From NCBI GenBank assembly GCA_903875815.1, contig CAIQXR010000152.1:1-23996 (forward strand): a DNA stretch of 23,996 nucleotides, in the 5' to 3' direction. A program made the translations under genes and the position numbers. The stretch comes from an uncultured Actinomycetes bacterium. GTDB lineage: Bacteria; Actinomycetota; Actinomycetes; Nanopelagicales; Nanopelagicaceae. This document shows, in pieces, positions 16,512 through 23,996 of this stretch; position 1 is the first letter of the stretch; the number at the start of each line of letters is the position of its first letter. The notes beneath the pieces were generated by a model, which worked only from the letters and a program-made list of their open reading frames with translations, did not search any database and had not been told where the DNA came from.

Positions 16512-17447
16512 TCAGCGCAAAATGTGGCTGAAAGTCGATGCCAATTTTTTAGGATCATGGTGCTGCGGATTTTCCGCCGACACTAGATCAGCTGCGACCA
16601 GTTCCCCGCCCAATCCCTCAATCATTACTTGAAGGTTTGAATCAGGGGTCAAAGCAGTGCGGTCAACAATGCCGTAAGCCAACTTAAGATCGGGTACGTA
16701 TCGAAGTACGAGCTCTAAGTGTTCCTCGATGGAGTAACCTGCAAATTCATCGTTGGATGCGGGCTCGGGCATATTAAAAATCATTATTTTCTTCGCCGCA
16801 GATCGTGAGATTGCTGTACCAAGTTCTGGCAACAAGAGATGAGGCATAACGCTCGATAACCACGAGCCCGGACCCATAGTGATCCATTGCGCATCCCTGA
16901 TGGCTGCCAACGATTCCGGACAAAGTGCTGGGTCTTCTGGGATTAACCGAAGAGATTGCATCTTGCCCAAAGCAGTCGCCACTTGAACTTGGCCGCGAAC
17001 TACTTCGCTCACACCGTTGCGAAGAAAGGTGCCTTCAATATCCAACGGATCCAACGCCATCGGAAGAACTCGCCCCACAACTTTAAGTAGATCACCTACC
17101 TTGTCGAGTGAGGCTACTTTCTCGCCATCTTTATCCCAGAGCGCAGCCAGTAAAAGATTTCCGACTGCATGCCCCGCCATCTCACCTTCGCTCGTGAAGC
17201 GATATTGCATGAGTTCAGCCCAGCTTCGACCCCACTCATCATCGGCGCAGAGCGCAGCTAGCGCCATGCGTAAGTCCCCCGGAGGCAGCGATCCGAATTC
17301 GGCGCGCAGTCGACCACTAGAGCCACCATTATCGGCGACCGTCACGACGGCAGTAATCTCAGTAGTCAACGAGCGCAGCGCGGTCAGCGTTGTCGCCAAC
17401 CCATGACCGCCGCCCAGCGCCACCACGCGTGGGTTATTTCCTAGCAA
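16512..17447 (-). CDS. yvcK: YvcK/CofD-like protein, gluconeogenesis-factor family
   Basis: Protein of about 311 residues with the CofD-like Rossmann fold: VVALGGGHGLATTLTAL (8-24), VADNGGSSGRLR (37-48) and PPGDLRMAL (55-63). In Bacillus YvcK is needed for growth on gluconeogenic substrates and for envelope homeostasis and binds UDP-sugars; in mycobacteria the homologue CuvA is linked to cell-wall growth. It is not expected to make coenzyme F420 despite the fold. The frame opens with TTG directly after the rapZ stop; GTG codons seven and eight codons in are alternatives, but they would leave little sequence before the GGGHG loop, so TTG is preferred. Immediate linkage to rapZ and whiA is conserved. 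Confidence 0.93.
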   Translation of the reverse strand: MLGNNPRVVALGGGHGLATTLTALRSLTTEITAVVTVADNGGSSGRLRAEFGSLPPGDLRMALAALCADDEWGRSWAELMQYRFTSEGEMAGHAVGNLLLAALWDKDGEKVASLDKVGDLLKVVGRVLPMALDPLDIEGTFLRNGVSEVVRGQVQVATALGKMQSLRLIPEDPALCPESLAAIRDAQWITMGPGSWLSSVMPHLLLPELGTAISRSAAKKIMIFNMPEPASNDEFAGYSIEEHLELVLRYVPDLKLAYGIVDRTALTPDSNLQVMIEGLGGELVAADLVSAENPQHHDPKKLASTFSHILR

Positions 17448-18323
17448 TTAGATCTCACGTCCTAGATCACGGTGAGCACTGTGCGATGAGATCTTCTTGC
17501 CCGATGCATGGACGATGCCATTGAGCCTAAGTGAGAGTTCTTCAGCGATGGCGACGCTGCGATGCTTTCCCCCGGTGCATCCCACGGCCAGAGTCAAGTA
17601 CTTTCGATTTTCGCGAATGAATCCACTCGCCATTGTTTCAAAGAGTGATTGATATTTTCCCAAGAAATCTTGAACGTTCTCAGCGCCCAGAACATTTTCT
17701 CGTACTGCCTCATCAAGGCCAGTTTGTGGGCGAAGTTCTGGAATCCAGTGCGGATTGGGGATAAATCGGCAATCCATGACGAGATCAGCATCGACGGGAA
17801 TTCCATATTTATATCCAAATGAGAGAACAGTTACTCGCAAATCTCCCGTATCTGATTCAGCGAAGAGTTCAGAGACTTTCTTCTCAAGCTGGTGGATATT
17901 CAGGGCTGATGAGTCGATCACTACATCAGAGATCGAACGAAGTTCCTGAAGTCGGTCTCTCTCCTTGGCAATACCATCCACGATTCGATCATTACCTTGC
18001 AACGGATGAGGGCGGCGGGTGGATTCAAATCGACGGACTAGTACATCATCGGCAGCATCGACAAAGAGCACTCGTCGAGCAATTCCGGAATCTGCAACCT
18101 CTGCAAGTGCTCGATTGAGATCATCGAAGAATTGGCGCCCTCGAACATCAATCACTACAGCAATAGATGTCGCACTTTTGGCTGCCATTTCACAGAGACT
18201 CGGAAGAAGCGCTGGTGGAAGGTTGTCGACGACATACCACCCAAGATCTTCCATGGCATGGGCGATCGTTGATCGGCCAGCGCCGCTCATACCCGAGATA
18301 ACGACTACTTCATTAGAGGCCAT
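17448..18323 (-). CDS. rapZ: RapZ (YvcJ) nucleotide-binding regulator
   Basis: P-loop protein of 291 residues. The N-terminal loop GMSGAGRST (11-19) has Arg in place of the usual Walker A Lys, followed by DLGWYVVDNLPP (26-37). The C-terminal domain carries VGCTGGKHRSV (247-257), a family hallmark. In E. coli RapZ controls amino-sugar synthesis through small RNAs; in Gram-positives its biochemical role is less defined, though it is tied to yvcK and whiA by gene order. ATG lies 9 bp after uvrC, with no strong ribosome binding site. The glmZ/glmY circuit of enterobacteria should not be assumed here. Confidence 0.95.
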   Translation of the reverse strand: MASNEVVVISGMSGAGRSTIAHAMEDLGWYVVDNLPPALLPSLCEMAAKSATSIAVVIDVRGRQFFDDLNRALAEVADSGIARRVLFVDAADDVLVRRFESTRRPHPLQGNDRIVDGIAKERDRLQELRSISDVVIDSSALNIHQLEKKVSELFAESDTGDLRVTVLSFGYKYGIPVDADLVMDCRFIPNPHWIPELRPQTGLDEAVRENVLGAENVQDFLGKYQSLFETMASGFIRENRKYLTLAVGCTGGKHRSVAIAEELSLRLNGIVHASGKKISSHSAHRDLGREI

Positions 18324-18332
18324 GACTAAATC

Positions 18333-20246
18333 TTAATCGAGGATTTCACCAGTGCTCATATCAACTTTCACATCAGGAGCGCCGATCTTGGTCAACGCGT
18401 CGGCGATGATCGCGGCTGTCTTTTCACCGATTCCTGGCACGCTGGCAATATCGGCCAAGCTCGCTTTGCGAAGGGCTGCCATTGTCCCGAATCGTTCGAG
18501 AAGTGCACTGCGGCGAGTAGGCCCTAGTTGTGCAATCTCGTCAAAGAGGGATTCCAGCATCAATTTCGAACGCTTACTTCGATGGAAATTAATGGCGAAC
18601 CGGTGCGCCTCATCGCGAATGCGTTGAAGGAGATAGAGACCTTCGCTATGGCGAGGGAAGATAATTGGATCTTTACTATCAGGGACCCATACCTCTTCCA
18701 AGCGCTTGGCCAGACCGCACAGAGCGATGTCGGAGATTCCCAATTCCGCTAGCGCTCGTGCCGCGGCAGCCACTTGTGGGGCGCCGCCATCGACAACGAT
18801 TAATTGCGGCGGATAGGCAAAACGTGGCTTGGCTCCCCCGAGCTCGTTGACTTCATCATGGTCCACATCGCGGTCAGCTAAATATCTCTTCAAGCGACGA
18901 GTGAGGACATGGTGCATCGCTCTCGTATCGTCAAAGCCAGCGTTGTCATCGATGGCGAATCGTCGATAGTCGCTCTTTTTTTCTTGGCCATCTTCAAAGA
19001 CGACCATGGACGCAACCATGGAGGTACCTTGAATATTCGAGATATCGAAACACTCGATACGTAGCGGCAACTCTGGCAGATCCAATGCACTAGCGATCTC
19101 CTCCAATGCGCGCCCGCTCACTGCTGCATCGTTAGAGCGCTTGGAGAGATATTGAATAAGGGTTTGATGGGCATTGCGCTTAACGGTTGCGATGACTTCT
19201 GCCTTCTCACCACGCTGCGGCTGATGGAGTGATACCGAAAATCCTGCTCGCTCGCGCAGCCATTCCAAAATCGCACTTTCATTCTCTGGAAGCGAATCGA
19301 CTAAAATTTCCTTCGCGGGTGTCAGATCGGCATAAATGCGCATCAGTGCCGATTCAATAACACTTTCACCTTCCAAAACATCTGCTCGATCGATAATCCA
19401 AGAGCGCGAGCCAACAACACGTCCGAAACGGACTGAGAACATAGTGATGCCTACATGGGTGATCTCTTCATAACTGGCGATGAGATCAGCCGAGAAATTC
19501 TGACTGAGGAAGGTGCCGGCAGTTTCTGCGGATTTACGGAGGGCGTGGAGTTGGTCGCGAATCTTGGCTGCCTTCTCAAACTCTTCTTTCTCCGAAGCGG
19601 CTGCCATGTCACGTTCGAGTTGTAGCTCGATATCATCGGGATTGGAATCGACAAAGGCCACTAACTCTTTAGCTACGCGGTTATGTTCTTCGGGAGTTAC
19701 CCACTCCACGCACGGTGCCAAACACTTCCCGATATCCCCGAGGAGACATTGCCGCTTAGTTTTACGGGCTCGATCAAAATTAGAATCGCTACACGTGCGA
19801 ATCGGATAGAGCTTCTGCAACACATCGAAAGTGCTACGAAGTGCCCAAGCATGCGCATAGGGACCAAAATAGGTAACACCGGGGCGCTTCTTTGCTCGGG
19901 AGATGAACATCTTGGGGTACTCCTCCCCCAAGCTCACTGCTAAATACGGATAGGACTTATCGTCCTTAAATTGAATATTGAACTGAGGATTCTCGGATTT
20001 GATCCATGTAAATTCGAGTTGTAGCGCTTCAATCTCGGTGTTGACGATCGTCCAATCGACCCGAACCGCAGTGTGAACCATGCGATAGGTCTTCTCCAAC
20101 AAATTGCTGCCGAAGTACGAATTCAGACGATTACGTAAATTTTTCGCCTTTCCCACATAAATAACCCGATCGTTCTTATCGAAAAATCGATAGACGCCTG
20201 GATCGATCGGAATATTTTGCGGGCGATAGCTTTGCGGGTCAGTCAT
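18333..20246 (-). CDS. uvrC: UvrC, excinuclease ABC endonuclease subunit
   Basis: Dual-incision nuclease of nucleotide excision repair, 637 residues. Domains in order: GIY-YIG nuclease (about 15-95; PGVYRFFDKNDRVIYVGKAK), a four-cysteine cluster C152, C167, C175, C179 matching the Fe-S site reported for E. coli UvrC, the UvrB-binding UVR helix pair (210-238), the RNase H-like 5' nuclease (from IECFDISNIQG, with LIVVDGGAPQ and a later RDEAHRFA), and two C-terminal helix-hairpin-helix motifs (RFGTMAALRKASLADIASVP, then GIGEKTAAIIADAL). All catalytic regions look intact. It starts 9 bp after uvrA, an uncommonly tight uvrA-uvrC linkage. The Fe-S site makes it a potential client of the Suf system in this window. 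Confidence 0.97.
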   Translation of the reverse strand: MTDPQSYRPQNIPIDPGVYRFFDKNDRVIYVGKAKNLRNRLNSYFGSNLLEKTYRMVHTAVRVDWTIVNTEIEALQLEFTWIKSENPQFNIQFKDDKSYPYLAVSLGEEYPKMFISRAKKRPGVTYFGPYAHAWALRSTFDVLQKLYPIRTCSDSNFDRARKTKRQCLLGDIGKCLAPCVEWVTPEEHNRVAKELVAFVDSNPDDIELQLERDMAAASEKEEFEKAAKIRDQLHALRKSAETAGTFLSQNFSADLIASYEEITHVGITMFSVRFGRVVGSRSWIIDRADVLEGESVIESALMRIYADLTPAKEILVDSLPENESAILEWLRERAGFSVSLHQPQRGEKAEVIATVKRNAHQTLIQYLSKRSNDAAVSGRALEEIASALDLPELPLRIECFDISNIQGTSMVASMVVFEDGQEKKSDYRRFAIDDNAGFDDTRAMHHVLTRRLKRYLADRDVDHDEVNELGGAKPRFAYPPQLIVVDGGAPQVAAAARALAELGISDIALCGLAKRLEEVWVPDSKDPIIFPRHSEGLYLLQRIRDEAHRFAINFHRSKRSKLMLESLFDEIAQLGPTRRSALLERFGTMAALRKASLADIASVPGIGEKTAAIIADALTKIGAPDVKVDMSTGEILD

Positions 20247-20255
20247 AAGAGCGCA

Positions 20256-23108
20256 CTACCCCTTAGCGAGGATCTCCTTGAGGAAGGTACCGGTGTAACT
20301 CGCCTTCACCTTAGCCACTTCTTCGGGAGTGCCTTCGGCAATTACCAATCCACCACCTGAACCACCTTCGGGGCCCATGTCGATGACCCAGTCCGAACAT
20401 TTGATGACATCGAGGTTATGCTCGATAACGATGACGGTGTTACCAGTGTCGACCAAGCGATTGAGAACAATCAGCAATTTGCGAACATCTTCAAAGTGCA
20501 GACCAGTTGTTGGTTCATCCAGCACGTAGATGGTTCGGCCAGTGGAGCGGCGTTGTAGTTCCGTCGCCAACTTCACGCGCTGAGCTTCACCGCCAGAGAG
20601 GGTTGGAGCGGATTGGCCGAGTCGGACATAACCAAGGCCCACATCGTTAAGAGTCTTGAGATAGCGCGCAATCGCAGGGACTGACTCAAAGAAGCCATGC
20701 GCCTCTTCAATCGGCATATCCAATACTTCAGCAATCGTCTTACCCTTGTAATGGACTTCGAGCGTCTCGCGGTTGTAGCGCGCGCCATGACAGACTTCGC
20801 ATGGCACGTAGACATCAGGCAAGAAGTTCATTTCGATAGTGATAGTGCCATCGCCGGAACAGTTCTCACAGCGTCCGCCTTTAACGTTAAAGGAGAAGCG
20901 ACCTTGCTGGTAGCCGCGAATCTTTGCTTCAGAAGTCTCAGCGAAGAGCGCGCGAACTTTGTCAAAGACGCCGGTGTAGGTCGCCGGGTTAGAACGCGGA
21001 GTGCGGCCGATCGGTGATTGATCGACGTGAACCACTTTGTCGAGATGATCGAGACCGGTGATGGTCTTATGGCGACCGGGAACAATACGCGCGCCATTGA
21101 GCTTGTTAGCCATGACGGAATACAAAATATCGTTCACCAAAGTTGATTTACCAGAACCACTGACGCCAGTCACAGAAACAAAAGTTCCGAGCGGGAAGGT
21201 GACATCAATATTTTGGAGATTATTCTCCTTCGCGCCCTTCACTGTAAGCGATCGCTTGAGGTCGACAGGACGGCGCTCGGCGGGGATGGCAATCGAGGAT
21301 CGGCCAGACATATAGGCGCCCGTAATGGAATCTTTTGCGGAGATCAGGGCTTGATAATCACCTGAGGAGACAACTTTGCCGCCATGTTCGCCGGCGCCGG
21401 GGCCGATATCCACGATCCAGTCAGCGGTACGGATGGTGTCTTCATCGTGTTCCACAACGATCAAAGTATTTCCGAGATCACGAAGTCGTGTAAGTGTCTC
21501 AATCAGTCGACGATTATCGCGTTGATGCAATCCAATGGAAGGCTCGTCCAGAACGTAGAGAACACCGACCAAACCCGAACCGATCTGCGTGGCAAGACGA
21601 ATGCGCTGAGCTTCGCCACCAGAGAGCGTTCCGGCTGGGCGCTCGAGTGAGAGGTAATCCAGACCAACATCGAGCAAGAAACTGAGTCGCTCATGGACCT
21701 CTTTAAGGACGCGTTCGGCGATCTGCTTCTCGCGGGCGTTCAACTTAAGAGTTTTTAAGAATGCGGCGCACTCGCGGATGGAGAGTTGGCAGATTTCAGC
21801 GATGCTCTTATCGCCAATCGTCACGGAGAGGACTTCAGGCTTCAAGCGGGTGCCTTTACATGCTGGACATGGAGTCTCACGCATATAGGCCTCGTACTTG
21901 TCGCGACTGAAATCGCTATCGGTCTCAGAGTGGCGACGTTCGATAAAGGGAAGAACACCTTCAAAACCGCTCGTGTAATTGCGGACGCGGCCATAGCGAT
22001 TCTTGTACTTCACATGTACTTCATAATCCCAGCCATGCAAGATGGCATCTTTTGCCTTCACGGAGAGTTTCTTCCACGGATTATCGAGCGAGAACTTCAA
22101 CTCTGTCGCAAGTGCCTCCAGTAGCCGTGTGAAATATTCCGAGGAATGTCCTCCAGCCCACGGCGCAATTGCGCCCTCATAAATGGAGAGCGAGTCGTCA
22201 GGGATCACTAACTCTTCATCAACTTCGAGTTTGGTTCCGATACCCGTGCATTCAGGGCAGGCGCCGAATGGTGAGTTGAAGGAGAAGGAGCGTGGCTCGA
22301 GTTCTTCAAAGGAGAGCTCGCAATCATGGCATGCCATATGTTCGCTGAAAGTTTTCTCTTTCTCAGGAACGCCTTCCGGCAAATCAACAAAGTCAAGGAT
22401 GACCAGACCGCTTGCCAATTTGAGAGCAGTTTCAATCGAATCGGTTAACCGAGTCTTCGATTCGCTTTTTACCGTCAGGCGATCGATGACAACTTCAATG
22501 GTGTGCTTCTCTTGTTTTTTTAGCTTGGGGACATCGGCGATGGCATAGACAACCCCATCAACTCGAACACGCGAATAGCCCTGAACAGTGAAATCTTTGA
22601 GGAGGTCAAGGAACTCACCTTTACGCTCGCGAATAACAGGTGCGAGTACCAGGAACTTTGTTCCGGTAGGCATAGCCAAAATTTGATCGACAATATTCTG
22701 AGGTGATTGCTTAGCGATCGGCTTTCCACAATTGGGGCAATGTGGGCGACCGGCGCGCGCAAAGAGGAGGCGCAGGTAGTCGTATACCTCGGTAATCGTT
22801 CCCACCGTAGAACGCGGATTGCGGTTGGTGGATTTCTGGTCGATCGATACCGCAGGCGAAAGTCCTTCGATAAAGTCCACATCGGGCTTATCCATTTGGC
22901 CAAGGAATTGGCGGGCGTAAGCTGAGAGCGATTCCACATAGCGACGCTGACCCTCAGCAAAGATGGTGTCGAATGCGAGTGATGACTTTCCGGACCCGGA
23001 GAGTCCAGTGAAACAGATCAGAGCATTGCGTGGCAGATCGAGGGAAACGTTCTTCAGATTGTGTTCGCGGGCACCACGAATAATGAGGCGATCTAACTCT
23101 TTACTCAT
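20256..23108 (-). CDS. uvrA: UvrA, excinuclease ABC damage-recognition ATPase
   Basis: Damage-sensing ATPase of 950 residues with two ABC modules. First module: Walker [10 protein letters not shown] (35-43), a zinc finger CPNC (124-127) and further cysteine pairs (C260/C263, C284/C287, C414/C417), signature [11 protein letters not shown] (495-505) and Walker [11 protein letters not shown]. Second module: Walker [10 protein letters not shown] (648-656), zinc finger C747, C750, C770, C773, signature [11 protein letters not shown] near 838 and [10 protein letters not shown]. Length is normal for the family. The ATG overlaps the uvrB stop by four bases (ATGA), so translation is coupled; uvrC follows after 9 bp. 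Confidence 0.98.
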   Translation of the reverse strand: MSKELDRLIIRGAREHNLKNVSLDLPRNALICFTGLSGSGKSSLAFDTIFAEGQRRYVESLSAYARQFLGQMDKPDVDFIEGLSPAVSIDQKSTNRNPRSTVGTITEVYDYLRLLFARAGRPHCPNCGKPIAKQSPQNIVDQILAMPTGTKFLVLAPVIRERKGEFLDLLKDFTVQGYSRVRVDGVVYAIADVPKLKKQEKHTIEVVIDRLTVKSESKTRLTDSIETALKLASGLVILDFVDLPEGVPEKEKTFSEHMACHDCELSFEELEPRSFSFNSPFGACPECTGIGTKLEVDEELVIPDDSLSIYEGAIAPWAGGHSSEYFTRLLEALATELKFSLDNPWKKLSVKAKDAILHGWDYEVHVKYKNRYGRVRNYTSGFEGVLPFIERRHSETDSDFSRDKYEAYMRETPCPACKGTRLKPEVLSVTIGDKSIAEICQLSIRECAAFLKTLKLNAREKQIAERVLKEVHERLSFLLDVGLDYLSLERPAGTLSGGEAQRIRLATQIGSGLVGVLYVLDEPSIGLHQRDNRRLIETLTRLRDLGNTLIVVEHDEDTIRTADWIVDIGPGAGEHGGKVVSSGDYQALISAKDSITGAYMSGRSSIAIPAERRPVDLKRSLTVKGAKENNLQNIDVTFPLGTFVSVTGVSGSGKSTLVNDILYSVMANKLNGARIVPGRHKTITGLDHLDKVVHVDQSPIGRTPRSNPATYTGVFDKVRALFAETSEAKIRGYQQGRFSFNVKGGRCENCSGDGTITIEMNFLPDVYVPCEVCHGARYNRETLEVHYKGKTIAEVLDMPIEEAHGFFESVPAIARYLKTLNDVGLGYVRLGQSAPTLSGGEAQRVKLATELQRRSTGRTIYVLDEPTTGLHFEDVRKLLIVLNRLVDTGNTVIVIEHNLDVIKCSDWVIDMGPEGGSGGGLVIAEGTPEEVAKVKASYTGTFLKEILAKG

Positions 23109-23996
23109 GTGCCAGCCTCTTCCATTCCTCGAAGTTCCTTCTTTAATTCTCTAATTTCATCGCGCAATCTACCTGCTAATTCGAAGGCCAACTCCTCCGC
23201 CGCCTGCTTCATCTGCTCCGTGAGGGATTCAATCAAGGCAATCTGCTCTTGGCGAGGCAATGAGGTGGCGCCGGCAAGAGCGCTCTCCAAGCCGGCCGAG
23301 ATAATGCTCGATTTCTTCTTTGATCCCCTGGCCAATTCGACCGCCATCGCCAATGTATCGTCGGCCTCTTTGGTGATCAGATCGGTGATGTCGGCGATCT
23401 TCTTACGCAATGGCTGTGGGTCGATACCGCGTTCTTGGTTGTAGGCGACCTGCTTGGCGCGACGACGATTAGTTTCATCAATGGCCTGTGCCATAGCTGG
23501 CGTGATCTGATCGGCATACATGTGAACTTCACCGGAGACATTTCGAGCTGCGCGGCCAATGGTTTGAATCAATGACGTGGCCGAGCGAAGGAAGCCTTGC
23601 TTATCGGCATCGAGAATGGCAACAAGCGAAACTTCTGGTAGATCGAGACCTTCGCGGAGCAAATTAATACCGATCAAAACGTCATACTCGCCTGATCGCA
23701 GTTCGCGAAGCAATTCCACGCGACGCAAGGTATCGACTTCCGAGTGGAGATAGCGGACTCGGACACCCTGCTCTTGCAGATAATCGGTGAGGTCTTCCGA
23801 CATCTTCTTGGTTAATGTCGTAACCAGAATTCGTTCGTTCTTCTCAGCGCGAATTCGAATTTCAGCTAAGAGGTCATCGATTTGACCCTTGATCGGCTTG
23901 ATGATGATTTGTGGATCCACTAAGCCGGTAGGGCGAATAACTTGTTCGACAAATTCGCCGCCCGTCTTCTCCATCTCATATTTGCCTGGTGTGGCA
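23105..23996 (-). CDS. uvrB: UvrB, excinuclease ABC helicase subunit (partial, 5' end missing)
   Basis: C-terminal 296 residues of UvrB; the frame runs to the right edge, and the first visible residues [20 protein letters not shown] match the family, so the ATG at 23974 is an internal methionine, not the start. Visible are the second RecA-like helicase domain with motifs V and VI ([16 protein letters not shown], then QTIGRAARN) and the C-terminal UVR domain (about the last 45 residues, [20 protein letters not shown]) that docks onto UvrC. UvrB is loaded by UvrA and guides UvrC incision. The stop overlaps the uvrA start by four bases, making uvrB-uvrA-uvrC a continuous repair block. Confidence 0.97.
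   Translation of the reverse strand, partial: ATPGKYEMEKTGGEFVEQVIRPTGLVDPQIIIKPIKGQIDDLLAEIRIRAEKNERILVTTLTKKMSEDLTDYLQEQGVRVRYLHSEVDTLRRVELLRELRSGEYDVLIGINLLREGLDLPEVSLVAILDADKQGFLRSATSLIQTIGRAARNVSGEVHMYADQITPAMAQAIDETNRRRAKQVAYNQERGIDPQPLRKKIADITDLITKEADDTLAMAVELARGSKKKSSIISAGLESALAGATSLPRQEQIALIESLTEQMKQAAEELAFELAGRLRDEIRELKKELRGMEEAGT

Noticed and set aside
18270..18296. Arg instead of Lys in the RapZ Walker A loop
   Set aside because: It looked like a lost catalytic residue, but I recall the same GAGR form in other actinobacterial RapZ proteins, so it is probably normal for the group.
20000..20210. GIY-YIG nuclease segment suggesting a mobile element
   Set aside because: It is the N-terminal nuclease domain of a complete UvrC, with UVR, RNase H-like and helix-hairpin-helix domains following.

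Overview
This window looks like a core chromosomal segment of a streamlined actinobacterium. RbpA, WhiA, the actinobacterial SufR-SufBD-Rieske-SufCSU arrangement and the uvrC-rapZ-yvcK-whiA-gap-pgk-tpiA-secG gene order all point to Actinomycetota. Base composition is close to balanced by eye, low for the phylum, and genes mostly overlap or abut. Together these suggest a small-genome aquatic lineage such as Nanopelagicales (acI) or a planktonic Microbacteriaceae. I cannot choose between them from sequence alone.

Layout. (1) Positions 1-5925, minus strand: the Fe-S cluster assembly operon sufR-sufB-sufD-Rieske-sufC-sufS-sufU, with sufU cut by the left edge. (2) 5926-6000: a compact divergent control region. 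(3) 6001-11639, plus strand: ctaA (heme A synthase), tkt, tal and pgi. (4) 11651-11684: a strong symmetrical terminator between convergent operons. (5) 11693-23996, minus strand: an unbroken co-directional run, read in transcription order as uvrB (5' end cut by the right edge), uvrA, uvrC, rapZ, yvcK, whiA, gap, pgk, tpiA, secG, rbpA.

How the genes work together. SufS/SufU mobilise sulfur, SufBCD builds the cluster, SufR probably senses cluster status, and the Rieske protein is a client or an electron carrier. CtaA makes heme A for the terminal oxidase. Tkt, Tal and Pgi connect the non-oxidative pentose phosphate pathway to upper glycolysis, while TpiA, Pgk and Gap cover the triose stage. YvcK, RapZ and WhiA are regulators or envelope-homeostasis factors. 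UvrABC is complete in gene content for nucleotide excision repair, SecG belongs to the Sec translocon, and RbpA activates RNA polymerase.

There is no gene-free stretch over 300 bases. The longest gap is 15389-15513 (about 125 bp), upstream of gap, and it holds two perfect palindromes. I see no tRNA, rRNA, CRISPR, insertion sequence, prophage or defence gene, and no novel multi-gene system. The most interesting points are regulatory (the sufR/ctaA and gap upstream regions) and architectural (zwf-opcA-pgl missing from the usual position, ctaB missing next to ctaA, and a contiguous uvrBAC block fused to the whiA-glycolysis cluster).
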